Shown piece after piece: positions 37,077-44,259 of a stretch of DNA of 56,178 nt. The DNA is taken from contig SLHA01000109.1 in NCBI GenBank assembly GCA_007136405.1, forward strand, positions 1-56,178, in the 5' to 3' direction. Position numbers and translations under genes: made by a program. Numbering within the stretch: the stretch's first letter is position 1; every line of letters begins with the position of its first letter. This DNA is from Candidatus Latescibacterota bacterium (GTDB lineage Bacteria; Latescibacterota; UBA2968; UBA8231). The notes beneath the pieces are model-generated. The model saw nothing but the letters and a program-made list of their open reading frames with translations, was not told where the DNA came from and searched no databases.

Positions 37077-37436
37077 AGGGTCCTGTTTCGAACCTGGTCA
37101 TGTGTGGCTGCAGGTGTGCCGGTTGAATCCGGGTCAGCCGGCATCTCCATACCCAGCCGGTGCCGTCACCGGCCAGAAACGTCAAACAGCGCGAATCTAA
37201 CGTAGCGGATCAAGACACACAAGGCAACGTCGATGGACAGCGGCCCGGATTCCGGCAGGCAGTGTCCCGGAAACGGCGTGGCAATCCGGGTGCGGCCCGG
37301 GCGACAGGGTTGATGCCGGAGACACCGACGAAGGTCTGCGGCTGTTTGCGTAAAGCCGTTGGCTGGCGCAGTTTCACTGGCCGGAGCCAGAACGCTCAGG
37401 CATTCAGCACATGCACATTCTCAGGGAGACCAGGAC
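37077..37436. other. Divergent spacer between the FabK-like gene and rhaA
   Basis: 360 bp without a convincing gene. It contains one perfect hairpin/palindrome, GCCGGTG-CCGT-CACCGGC (37156-37173), about 80 nt before the FabK-like start, which could be an operator. I found no good sigma70 pair on either strand. GGGAG and AGGA lie upstream of the rhaA ATG. Confidence 0.4.
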
Positions 37437-38705
37437 ATGGCCAGCAACCAGAAGTCCGGTGTTTACGCCGTGGCCAGAGAACAATACGGCTGTTTGGGCA
37501 TTGATACCGAAGCCGCCCTCGAACGGCTGGCCGCCGTGCCCGTTTCACTGCACTGCTGGCAGGGCGACGACGTGGGTGGTTTCGAATCGCCGGACGCCCA
37601 GCTGTCCGGCGGTGGCATCCAGGCCACGGGCAACTATCCGGGAAAGGCGCGCAACGCCGACGAGCTGCGCGCGGATCTGGAACAGGCCCTGGCGTTGATC
37701 CCCGGCACCCACCGGCTCAATCTGCATGCCATGTACGCGGAGACCGGAGGCAGCCCCGTCGAACGCAATCAGCTCGAACCAGACCATTTCAGTCGCTGGA
37801 TCGACTGGGCCCGGGACCGGGGCATGGGGATGGACTTCAACGGCACCTACTTCTCCCACCCTATGGCTGACAGCGGCTACACTCTGAGCAGCGCGGACTC
37901 GGATGTGCGCCGGTTCTGGATCGAGCACGGGCAGGTCTGCCGTCGTATCGGCGCGGCGATGGGCCTTGCGCTGGGGACACCGTGCGTCACCAATGTCTGG
38001 ATTCCGGACGGCTCCAAGGACACGCCGGTAGACCGCAAGGGACCGCGTCTGCGCCTGCTGGAGGCGCTCGACCAGGTCTTTGCCGAGCCGCTGGATCCCG
38101 CCGTTCACCTGGACGCCGTCGAATCCAAGTTGTTCGGCCTTGGTTCGGAGAGCTACGTGGTCGGCTCGCACGAATTCTATCTGGGATATGCCATGCGCAC
38201 CGGCAAGCTGCTCTGCCTGGATGCAGGACATTTCCACCCGACGGAAGTCATCTCGGACAAGATATCCTCGGTGTTCTGTTTCGTGGACCGGATTCTGCTG
38301 CACGTCAGCCGGGGTGTGCGCTGGGACAGCGACCATGTGGTGACACTCAACGACGAACTGCAGGCCATCGCCCAGGAACTCGTTCGGGGTGACTACCTGG
38401 ACCGCACGCACATCGGCCTGGATTTCTTCGATGCCAGCATCAACCGTATAGCCGCCTGGGTCATCGGCACGCGCAATATGATCAAGGCGCTGCTGATGGC
38501 CATGGTGGAACCGGTCGGGCGGCTGCGGCAAGCCGAGGCGGCGGCCGACGGAACCGCACGTCTGGCGTGGATGGAAGAGGCGAAGACCCTGCCTTTCGGG
38601 GCAGTATGGGACGAATACTGCCGGCGCCAGGACGTGCCTGAGGGCCCAGCCTGGCTGGACACGGTGCGGCAATACGAGAAGGATGCCCTGTCCAGGCGGA
38701 GTTGA
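37437..38705 (+). CDS. rhaA: L-rhamnose isomerase
   Basis: 422 aa, very close to E. coli RhaA (419 aa) along its length. RhaA converts L-rhamnose to L-rhamnulose using Mn/Zn. Diagnostic segments are [84 protein letters not shown] (metal ligands) and the C-terminal [21 protein letters not shown]. The frame is open further upstream, but AGGGAGACCAGGAC points to ATG 37437. No rhaB, rhaD or rhaM is adjacent; the next gene, 73 nt downstream on the same strand, is the rubredoxin-FMN fusion. Cytoplasmic; rhamnose source unknown. Confidence 0.97.
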   Translation: MASNQKSGVYAVAREQYGCLGIDTEAALERLAAVPVSLHCWQGDDVGGFESPDAQLSGGGIQATGNYPGKARNADELRADLEQALALIPGTHRLNLHAMYAETGGSPVERNQLEPDHFSRWIDWARDRGMGMDFNGTYFSHPMADSGYTLSSADSDVRRFWIEHGQVCRRIGAAMGLALGTPCVTNVWIPDGSKDTPVDRKGPRLRLLEALDQVFAEPLDPAVHLDAVESKLFGLGSESYVVGSHEFYLGYAMRTGKLLCLDAGHFHPTEVISDKISSVFCFVDRILLHVSRGVRWDSDHVVTLNDELQAIAQELVRGDYLDRTHIGLDFFDASINRIAAWVIGTRNMIKALLMAMVEPVGRLRQAEAAADGTARLAWMEEAKTLPFGAVWDEYCRRQDVPEGPAWLDTVRQYEKDALSRRS

Positions 38706-38778
38706 GCGCGCGATATGGACGGAGTCGTCTGCAGACCCTGCGCCGTCGGCCACGGAGTGACACCAGGGAGGAATTGTC

Positions 38779-39981
38779 GTGAAACAATGGCGTTGTGTCG
38801 TGTGCAACTACCTGCACTCCGGCGAAGAACCGCCGGAGCGGTGTCCGGTATGCGGCGCGCCGGCCAACAAATTCGTTGCCGTCACCGACGTGCAGCCTCC
38901 GGCTTCGGCCGTATCCCGTGAGCAGGACGAATCGGCTGTCGCGAATCTGGCCGAGGTGCGGGAGCGGGCCCAGGAGCGGTTGCAGGGGATATGTGGCGTG
39001 TACCCGGCCTGCGACGGTCAGCCGGAGCGAATATGCCAGCGCGAGGCCTACGGTATGCCGATCGGCATGGGCGGGGCCGGCGCCGGACGGAGCTTCGCGG
39101 CCAACTACAGCGCCCTGTCCGGTATACGTCTGCGAACCCGGGTTGTGGGTGAGCATTTCGAGCCGGATACCCGGTTGGATTGCCTCGATCAGCGCCTGAG
39201 CATGCCCGTACTGGCGTCCTCGGTGGCCGGACCGGGACGCTACGGTCAAGATATGGGCGAACTGGAATTCTGCGCCGCCACGGTCCAGGGGTGCCTGCAG
39301 GCGGGCACCCTGGCGCTGCGTGGCGACACGGCCTTCTACACCCCGGATGAACAGTTCTCGCTGGACGCCATCGAAGCCGCGGGCGGCCGTGGCATACCCG
39401 TCTTCAAACCGCGCGCCCAGGATATATTACTGCGGCTGATCGAGCGCGCCACGCAAATGGGGTGTCCGGCGGTGGGCATCGACCTTGACGGCTTCGGTTC
39501 CACCAACATGGCGCGGGCTGGTCAGCCGGTTTTCCGCAAGAGCGAGCGGGAGCTGCGCCAGCTCGTTCAGGCCACGAATCTGCCGTTTCTGTGCAAGGGC
39601 ATCATGGACGTGGAAGACGCCGCGGCCTGCCTGGCGGCCGGCGCGCGCATCATCGGTGTATCGAACCACGGAGGACGCGTGCTCGACAATACTCCGGGCG
39701 TGGCGGAGGTGCTGCCGGAGATCTCCGCCTATGTGGGCGATCAGGCGCTGGTTACCGCGGACGGCGGGGTGCGCACCGGCTACGATGTGCTGATCATGCT
39801 GGCACTGGGCGCGGACGCCGTGCTGGTAGGGCGCGATGTCGTGCGCGCGGCCATCGGCGGCGGCGCGGCCGGTGTGCACCTGCACATGGAACACCTGCAT
39901 ACGGTCCTCCGCCGCGCCATGCTGATGACCGGCTGTCCGGATCTGGCGGCCATCGGACCTCATATACTGCACCCGGCCTGA
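38779..39981 (+). CDS. Rubredoxin-like domain fused to FMN-dependent alpha-hydroxy-acid dehydrogenase
   Basis: 400 aa, GTG start with AGGGAGGAA upstream. Residues 1-36 form a rubredoxin-like iron site (Cys6, Cys9, Cys22, Cys25, as in the rubrerythrin C-terminus). A second Cys-rich stretch at ~71-88 (GICGVYPACDGQPERICQ) precedes GMGGAGAGRSF, as in anaerobe FMN enzymes of this family. The barrel then shows MPVLASSVAGP, FLCKGIMDVEDA (catalytic-side Lys), IIGVSNHGGRVLDNTPG (active-site His) and VTADGGVRTGYDVLIMLALGADAVLVGR (FMN phosphate). Substrates of relatives are lactate, glycolate and isopentenyl diphosphate (Fni). The fused iron site would pass electrons from FMNH2 to a partner other than oxygen. 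It follows rhaA by 73 nt. Confidence 0.88.
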   Translation: MKQWRCVVCNYLHSGEEPPERCPVCGAPANKFVAVTDVQPPASAVSREQDESAVANLAEVRERAQERLQGICGVYPACDGQPERICQREAYGMPIGMGGAGAGRSFAANYSALSGIRLRTRVVGEHFEPDTRLDCLDQRLSMPVLASSVAGPGRYGQDMGELEFCAATVQGCLQAGTLALRGDTAFYTPDEQFSLDAIEAAGGRGIPVFKPRAQDILLRLIERATQMGCPAVGIDLDGFGSTNMARAGQPVFRKSERELRQLVQATNLPFLCKGIMDVEDAAACLAAGARIIGVSNHGGRVLDNTPGVAEVLPEISAYVGDQALVTADGGVRTGYDVLIMLALGADAVLVGRDVVRAAIGGGAAGVHLHMEHLHTVLRRAMLMTGCPDLAAIGPHILHPA

Positions 39982-40015
39982 CGGCGCCCACGATGGGACC
40001 ACGCGAAAGCCGCGG

Positions 40016-41410
40016 TCAGTATTCCATTCCGCTCCAATAGGCCTGCCCCCACGGTGTCCGGCGATCGTCCCAGCAGTCCCGCAGGGACGCCAGCTGCTGC
40101 CGCAGGGTTGACAGCAGCTCTGCCTGCTCCGGATCCGCGGCCCTGTTGTGGATCTCGTGCGGATCGGCCTCCAGGTCGAACAGCTGCGTGTTGCGGACAC
40201 CGTCCACCTGGTATTCGATGAGCTTGTGCGTTGACGTCCGCACGCCGCGGTGCAGGCGCTCGTAGGCCAGATACAGGCTGTCGCGCATCCTTTCGGCGGG
40301 ATCCTGCATAGCCCTCAGCAGCGACATTCCTTCCACCGACGACGGTATGCCGGAACCCGTCAGCTCGCACAGCGTGGGAAAGATATCGAACAGATAGACC
40401 AGCGCGTCGCGGCGCTGCCCCTGAGGCACTCCGGGACCGGCAAAAATCAGTGGCACCCGCACCGAGTGATCGTACAGATTCTGCTTGCCGAACAGGCCGT
40501 GCCGCCCCACCGCCAGCCCGTTGTCGCCGGTCAGCACCACGAGGGTATTGTCCGTATCGCCGCGGGTGTCGATCGCATCCAGGATGCGCCCCAACTGGGC
40601 ATCCAGATGGGTGATCATAGCATAATAGTCGGCCTGATGCTCCAGAACCTGGCGGGGCTTGCGCGGGTAATCCGCCAGCACCTCGTCGCGGATCTGCATG
40701 ACGCCCGGATCGAATGGATGCTGGATGGCGAAATTCGGGGGCAACGGCGGCGGATCCGTGTCATACAGGTCGCGGTAGGCGCGCGGCATGACGCGGGGAT
40801 CGTGCGGCGCCAGGAAAGAGATGTACATGAAGTACGGAGCCGGATCCCTGTATCCCGACAGGAAATCCACGGCCGCTTCAGCCAGCAGTTCGGAAGAGTG
40901 TTTTCCCGCGTGGATATGGCTGCAGTCGCGGTATTTCACCTCCTTGGAGTGCAATGGAGTCTCGACATACGGGCATTGGGCGTCGTAACGACCGGTGGGA
41001 TCGAAATCATAGGCCGGAACGTTCCAGTGGTCCGTCATGCCGCCGAAGAAGATCTCCGCGCCGTCGGTGAAACTGCGCGCATAGGAGGCGCGGCCGTTGT
41101 GCCATTTGCCGGTGCCGAAGGTGCGGTAGCCGCAGGCCTGCAGGTGTTCACCCAGGGTGGTATGCTCCGGCGGGATGGATTGGCCCGCGCCCTCCAGGTG
41201 AAACAGCGAGCGCCCGGTGTGCAGCATGGCGCGGCTGGGCATGCACACCGCACCGCTGGTGCCGCCTGGAATGTGGGCGTGCGTGAAGGCCACGCCGCGT
41301 TCCAGCAGCCTGTCCATGTGGGGTGTGCGGATGTGTGGATTGCCCAGGCCTGCCAGCGTATCGAAGCGCTGGTCGTCGGTGAACACGAACAGGATGTTGG
41401 GTTTTGGCAT
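40016..41410 (-). CDS. Type I (formylglycine) sulfatase
   Basis: 464 aa. The N-terminus PNILFVFTDDQRFDTL carries the two metal Asp residues; the modification site is VCMPSRAMLHTGR with Cys56 as formylglycine precursor. Further landmarks are FGTGKWHNG, YISFLAPHDPR, VVLTGDNGLAVGRHGLFGKQNLYDHSVRVPL (metal Asp/Asn and active-site Lys) and FDIFPTLCELTG. The pattern resembles choline-sulfatase/iduronate-2-sulfatase and GlcNAc-6-sulfatase-like S1 subfamilies. No signal peptide is seen. It ends a minus-strand set with nagA and a UroD-like gene, pointing to a sulfated amino-sugar as possible substrate. GGAGG sits just before the ATG. Confidence 0.95.
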   Translation of the reverse strand: MPKPNILFVFTDDQRFDTLAGLGNPHIRTPHMDRLLERGVAFTHAHIPGGTSGAVCMPSRAMLHTGRSLFHLEGAGQSIPPEHTTLGEHLQACGYRTFGTGKWHNGRASYARSFTDGAEIFFGGMTDHWNVPAYDFDPTGRYDAQCPYVETPLHSKEVKYRDCSHIHAGKHSSELLAEAAVDFLSGYRDPAPYFMYISFLAPHDPRVMPRAYRDLYDTDPPPLPPNFAIQHPFDPGVMQIRDEVLADYPRKPRQVLEHQADYYAMITHLDAQLGRILDAIDTRGDTDNTLVVLTGDNGLAVGRHGLFGKQNLYDHSVRVPLIFAGPGVPQGQRRDALVYLFDIFPTLCELTGSGIPSSVEGMSLLRAMQDPAERMRDSLYLAYERLHRGVRTSTHKLIEYQVDGVRNTQLFDLEADPHEIHNRAADPEQAELLSTLRQQLASLRDCWDDRRTPWGQAYWSGMEY

Positions 41411-41490
41411 GCGTGCCTCCGTGCGCCGGCCAAACCGGCGACTGGTTCATGGCGGCCATCGGCAAAGGCCGGGCGCCTCGTGCCTCGGAG

Positions 41491-41512
41491 CGCGCGCCAG
41501 GGAGGGCGCGCG
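41491..41512. terminator. GC hairpin between UroD-like and sulfatase genes
   Basis: CGCGCGCC and GGCGCGCG pair perfectly around a 6-nt loop, 80 nt after the UroD-like stop and 80 nt before the sulfatase start. There is no T tract, so attenuation or RNA stabilisation is as likely as termination. It could lower sulfatase expression relative to the genes upstream. Confidence 0.35.
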
Positions 41513-41591
41513 AGAATCAGTGGAGGGGCATTTCCGGACGTATTGACACCTGGTAATGCTCCGTGGATTGTGCGCCAGGTTGACGGCGCCA

Positions 41592-42641
41592 TCACGCTGT
41601 CCGCGCCAGCCGCGGCAGAACTGCGCCGTAATACAGATCCAGCATGTCGCCGGGAATGTTGGGCGGCAGATGATTGCCCACCGCCACGATGGCGCCGCGG
41701 CAGCCCTGCAGGGCGGCGAAGGTCCGGTGCACGTCGGTGCGCACGCGTTCCCGGTTGCGGAAGGTCAGGTCCCGGCAGTCCACGAAGCTGCCCACCAGAC
41801 AATGGCTCTGGCCGAAGCGTTCGGCCATCATGCCGAAGTCCACGAAAGGCTCGAAGATGAAGCCGTCCGCACCGGCACCGGCCAGGTCGTCGACGAATTC
41901 CGTGTAGTCTCCGTCGGAACAGAAAAGGATCTTCTTGTCGGCATCGTGCAGCGGTTGCCACAGGGCGGCATACCGGGGGATGATGACCTGGCGGTAGAAA
42001 TCCGGATGCATGAACGGTCCGGCCGACCAGACGAAGTCGTCATGCTGGATGATCACCTCCACGCTGGTCCGGGCCCAGGCCTGCATGTGAAACAGCGTAC
42101 GCCGGAAAAAGCCGTCGAGCACGCGTTCTATGCGCGCCGGTTCGGCGGCAGCCAGCAGGAGCATCTCCCAGCCGAAAGCCTGGATGGCGCCGGATACGAT
42201 GGTCTTGTAATAGCCACCGGTGGTGAGCTGGTTGGGACTGCGCCGGCGATGGTGATCCACGGCCTTCTGGTATGCCTGCATCTGCTCCTCAAAGTCAGGC
42301 AGACCGTATTCCGCCACCGCGTCAAAGGCCCAGACATCCTCCGGCTTGACGAACGGACTGGGTTTCAAGGCGCGTTGGTCGCTGCCGTCGGCGGCGTACA
42401 CGGCGTGCCCCATATCGGTGACTCTGCCGGCGTGACTCCAGTCGATCAGACCGTCATCCGTGTTCCAGTGAAAGTCGAACTGGAGCGCATCGTGGGCGCG
42501 CACATGGTGCTCGGGATGATCGACAGGCACCCCTGCCACGCGCTCCATGTACGTCTGGTGGTACCCCATGCTGTATTCGGTGTGCGCCCAGCGGTCGCTG
42601 GCACACAGCCGGATGTTGTCCAGCGCGGTCTGTCGACTCAT
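41592..42641 (-). CDS. Uroporphyrinogen decarboxylase (URO-D) family protein, paralogue 3
   Basis: 349 aa with a strong AGGAGGAAC site. It starts MSRQTALDNIRLCASDRW, unlike the MTxRER start of the other copies, but the barrel is recognisable: VEVIIQHDDFVWSAGPFMHPDFYRQVIIPRY, ADGFIFEPFVDFGMM and VGSFVDCRDLTF. At the H-x-C-G position it reads LFCSDGDY, retaining a Cys but not the His. It is placed between nagA (87-nt gap upstream) and a sulfatase (181-nt gap downstream) on one strand. Function unknown; the neighbourhood suggests amino-sugar or sulfated glycan catabolism, not heme. Confidence 0.8.
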   Translation of the reverse strand: MSRQTALDNIRLCASDRWAHTEYSMGYHQTYMERVAGVPVDHPEHHVRAHDALQFDFHWNTDDGLIDWSHAGRVTDMGHAVYAADGSDQRALKPSPFVKPEDVWAFDAVAEYGLPDFEEQMQAYQKAVDHHRRRSPNQLTTGGYYKTIVSGAIQAFGWEMLLLAAAEPARIERVLDGFFRRTLFHMQAWARTSVEVIIQHDDFVWSAGPFMHPDFYRQVIIPRYAALWQPLHDADKKILFCSDGDYTEFVDDLAGAGADGFIFEPFVDFGMMAERFGQSHCLVGSFVDCRDLTFRNRERVRTDVHRTFAALQGCRGAIVAVGNHLPPNIPGDMLDLYYGAVLPRLARTA

Positions 42642-42728
42642 GTTCCTCCTCTCCGGTCTTCATCGCGTCCTCCGGACTGCGGAGGCTACCTGGACAGACC
42701 GGCGCGTTGGCGTACGGTTGAGGTGGCT

Positions 42729-43940
42729 CTATATGGGCATGGCCGCGTCCAGCGGCGTTTCGGGCAACCGCAGCCTGGCGGTCACACCAGCCTTGTACAC
42801 AAGCTGTCCAGCCACCCAAGTCTCCACGACTTCAAAGCAAGGCGTTCCTGCATGCTCGTGCATCCGGTAGAGCGTCAGTGAGGCTTCGCAACCCGGTTCC
42901 AGACCCAGCCGGTGTTCCAATCCGAGCAGGCGTGCCGGATTCAGGCTGGCCAGCTGCCACGCCTCGGCTTCCTCCAGCCGGGCCAGCTGCATGGCGTTGG
43001 CCGTGCACTCCAACAGGTTGCTGCCGCTGCCGGCCAGGTTGGGTGTACCGGAGAGAACGATCCGTCCTTCCGGCATTTTCTCTACCTGATGATCGCCCAC
43101 CTGGTACACGCCCGGCGGCATACCACCCAGCAACACCGTGTCCGAGACCAGAATGGAGCGGTCTACACCCTTGGCACGGATCATCGAGTACAGGCACTCC
43201 TGTGGCAGGTGGTGTCCGTCGGCGATAAAGGAGGCGAAGGTCTGGCGGCATGCGAGTTGATACCAGATATAGTTGTTATGTCGCTGGAGCGTGTCATGCG
43301 CGCCGTTGCCCAGATGCGTGGACAGCGTGGCGCCGGCGGCGACGGCATCCCGGAGCGAGTCGCGATTCAGGTTCGTGTGTCCCATGGCCACGACTGTACC
43401 CGCCCGGACGCAGCGTTCGATGAAGGGGATGGCGCCCTCGATCTCCGGCGCTACGGTAACCAGGCGGATGCGGCCACCACTGGCCTCCTGAAAGCGTTGG
43501 AATTCGTCCCAGTCCGGAGGACGCACATGCGCCGGATGGTGGGCGCCACGAGGACCGTCCACAGGAGATATGTATGGGCCCTCCAGATGCAGCCCGGGGA
43601 TGGAAGCCGCGGTCTGCGGATCGCGATCCAGGATCCGGCCGCAATGGCGGAATGCGGCCTCCATGTCCTCGGCGGAGGCCGTGGTGATGGTCGGCAGCCA
43701 CCATCCTACGCCGAATTCGCGCATGGCGCGGGCGATCCATGACAGCGCATCTTCCCTGTCTGCGGCCGCCATGCGACAGGTGCGTCCCGCGAAACCGTTC
43801 ACCTGAATATCGAATAACGTCGGTCCGACGCGCAGGTCCGTGGCCCGCCTGGAGGGTTCCATGCGGACGATGTCGCGTCCGTCAATGACGATGTCGTGCA
43901 CGCCGCCCAACAGCGGTACGTTGGCGCTGATGACAGGCAA
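42729..43940 (-). CDS. nagA: N-acetylglucosamine-6-phosphate deacetylase (NagA-like)
   Basis: 403 aa. NagA removes acetate from GlcNAc-6-P to give GlcN-6-P. Family features: LFDIQVNGFAG, HLEGPYISP (metal Glu), VAMGHTNLN and STHLGNGAHD (metal His residues), ILVSDTVLLGG (catalytic Asp) and SGTPNLAGSGSNL. The E. coli motif SDAM is SDTV here and THLYNAM is THLGNGA, so the active site is somewhat divergent and a related acylated sugar phosphate is possible. The start codon is TTG, supported by AGGGGAG 7 nt upstream; the next ATG codons are far inside the fold. It is the first gene of nagA, UroD-like, sulfatase. nagB is not in the window. Confidence 0.87.
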   Translation of the reverse strand: MPVISANVPLLGGVHDIVIDGRDIVRMEPSRRATDLRVGPTLFDIQVNGFAGRTCRMAAADREDALSWIARAMREFGVGWWLPTITTASAEDMEAAFRHCGRILDRDPQTAASIPGLHLEGPYISPVDGPRGAHHPAHVRPPDWDEFQRFQEASGGRIRLVTVAPEIEGAIPFIERCVRAGTVVAMGHTNLNRDSLRDAVAAGATLSTHLGNGAHDTLQRHNNYIWYQLACRQTFASFIADGHHLPQECLYSMIRAKGVDRSILVSDTVLLGGMPPGVYQVGDHQVEKMPEGRIVLSGTPNLAGSGSNLLECTANAMQLARLEEAEAWQLASLNPARLLGLEHRLGLEPGCEASLTLYRMHEHAGTPCFEVVETWVAGQLVYKAGVTARLRLPETPLDAAMPI

Positions 43941-44259
43941 TGTGGTCTCCCCTGCTGCTGATGAAGGTCATGGTACGGGCAGGCTTCGGTGCGGTCTTGG
44001 ATCCGGCTGTCGGCCTCGCCCTGTCTTCATATAAAGCGGGCGTCCGCCGTGCGTCAAATGCAGCGTCGAAGGTGCGACAGTGGAAATCGAGGACGGTAAC
44101 CGATACATTGCATAACAGGTTGCAGCAGCCGGGCGCACAGGCTACTTTGGGGCGTTGTTGCCGGCTGCCGGCAACCTGTATGCGGACCTCATCGCGGCGT
44201 CGAGCCACCGCCGCCGCCATCCCCACCACGCCGGCCTGTCCGGAAGAGAGTCTCGAGTT
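43941..44259. other. Divergent spacer between nagA and glycogen phosphorylase
   Basis: 319 bp without a gene. It is AT-richer around 44025-44120 and contains the putative glgP promoter and palindrome annotated separately. CTTCATATAAAG near 44030 could hold a -10 for nagA on the minus strand, but no convincing -35 pairs with it. Confidence 0.4.
44120..44174 (+). promoter_or_regulatory. Putative glgP promoter followed by a perfect palindrome
   Basis: TTGCAG (44120-44125) and TACTTT (44143-44148) are 17 bp apart. Ten bases after the -10 begins TTGCCGG-CTG-CCGGCAA (44158-44174), a perfect 17-bp dyad lying at about the transcription start and in the leader. This is a classic place for a repressor site, or the RNA could form a 7-bp hairpin. 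Sequence is direct; function inferred. Confidence 0.4.
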
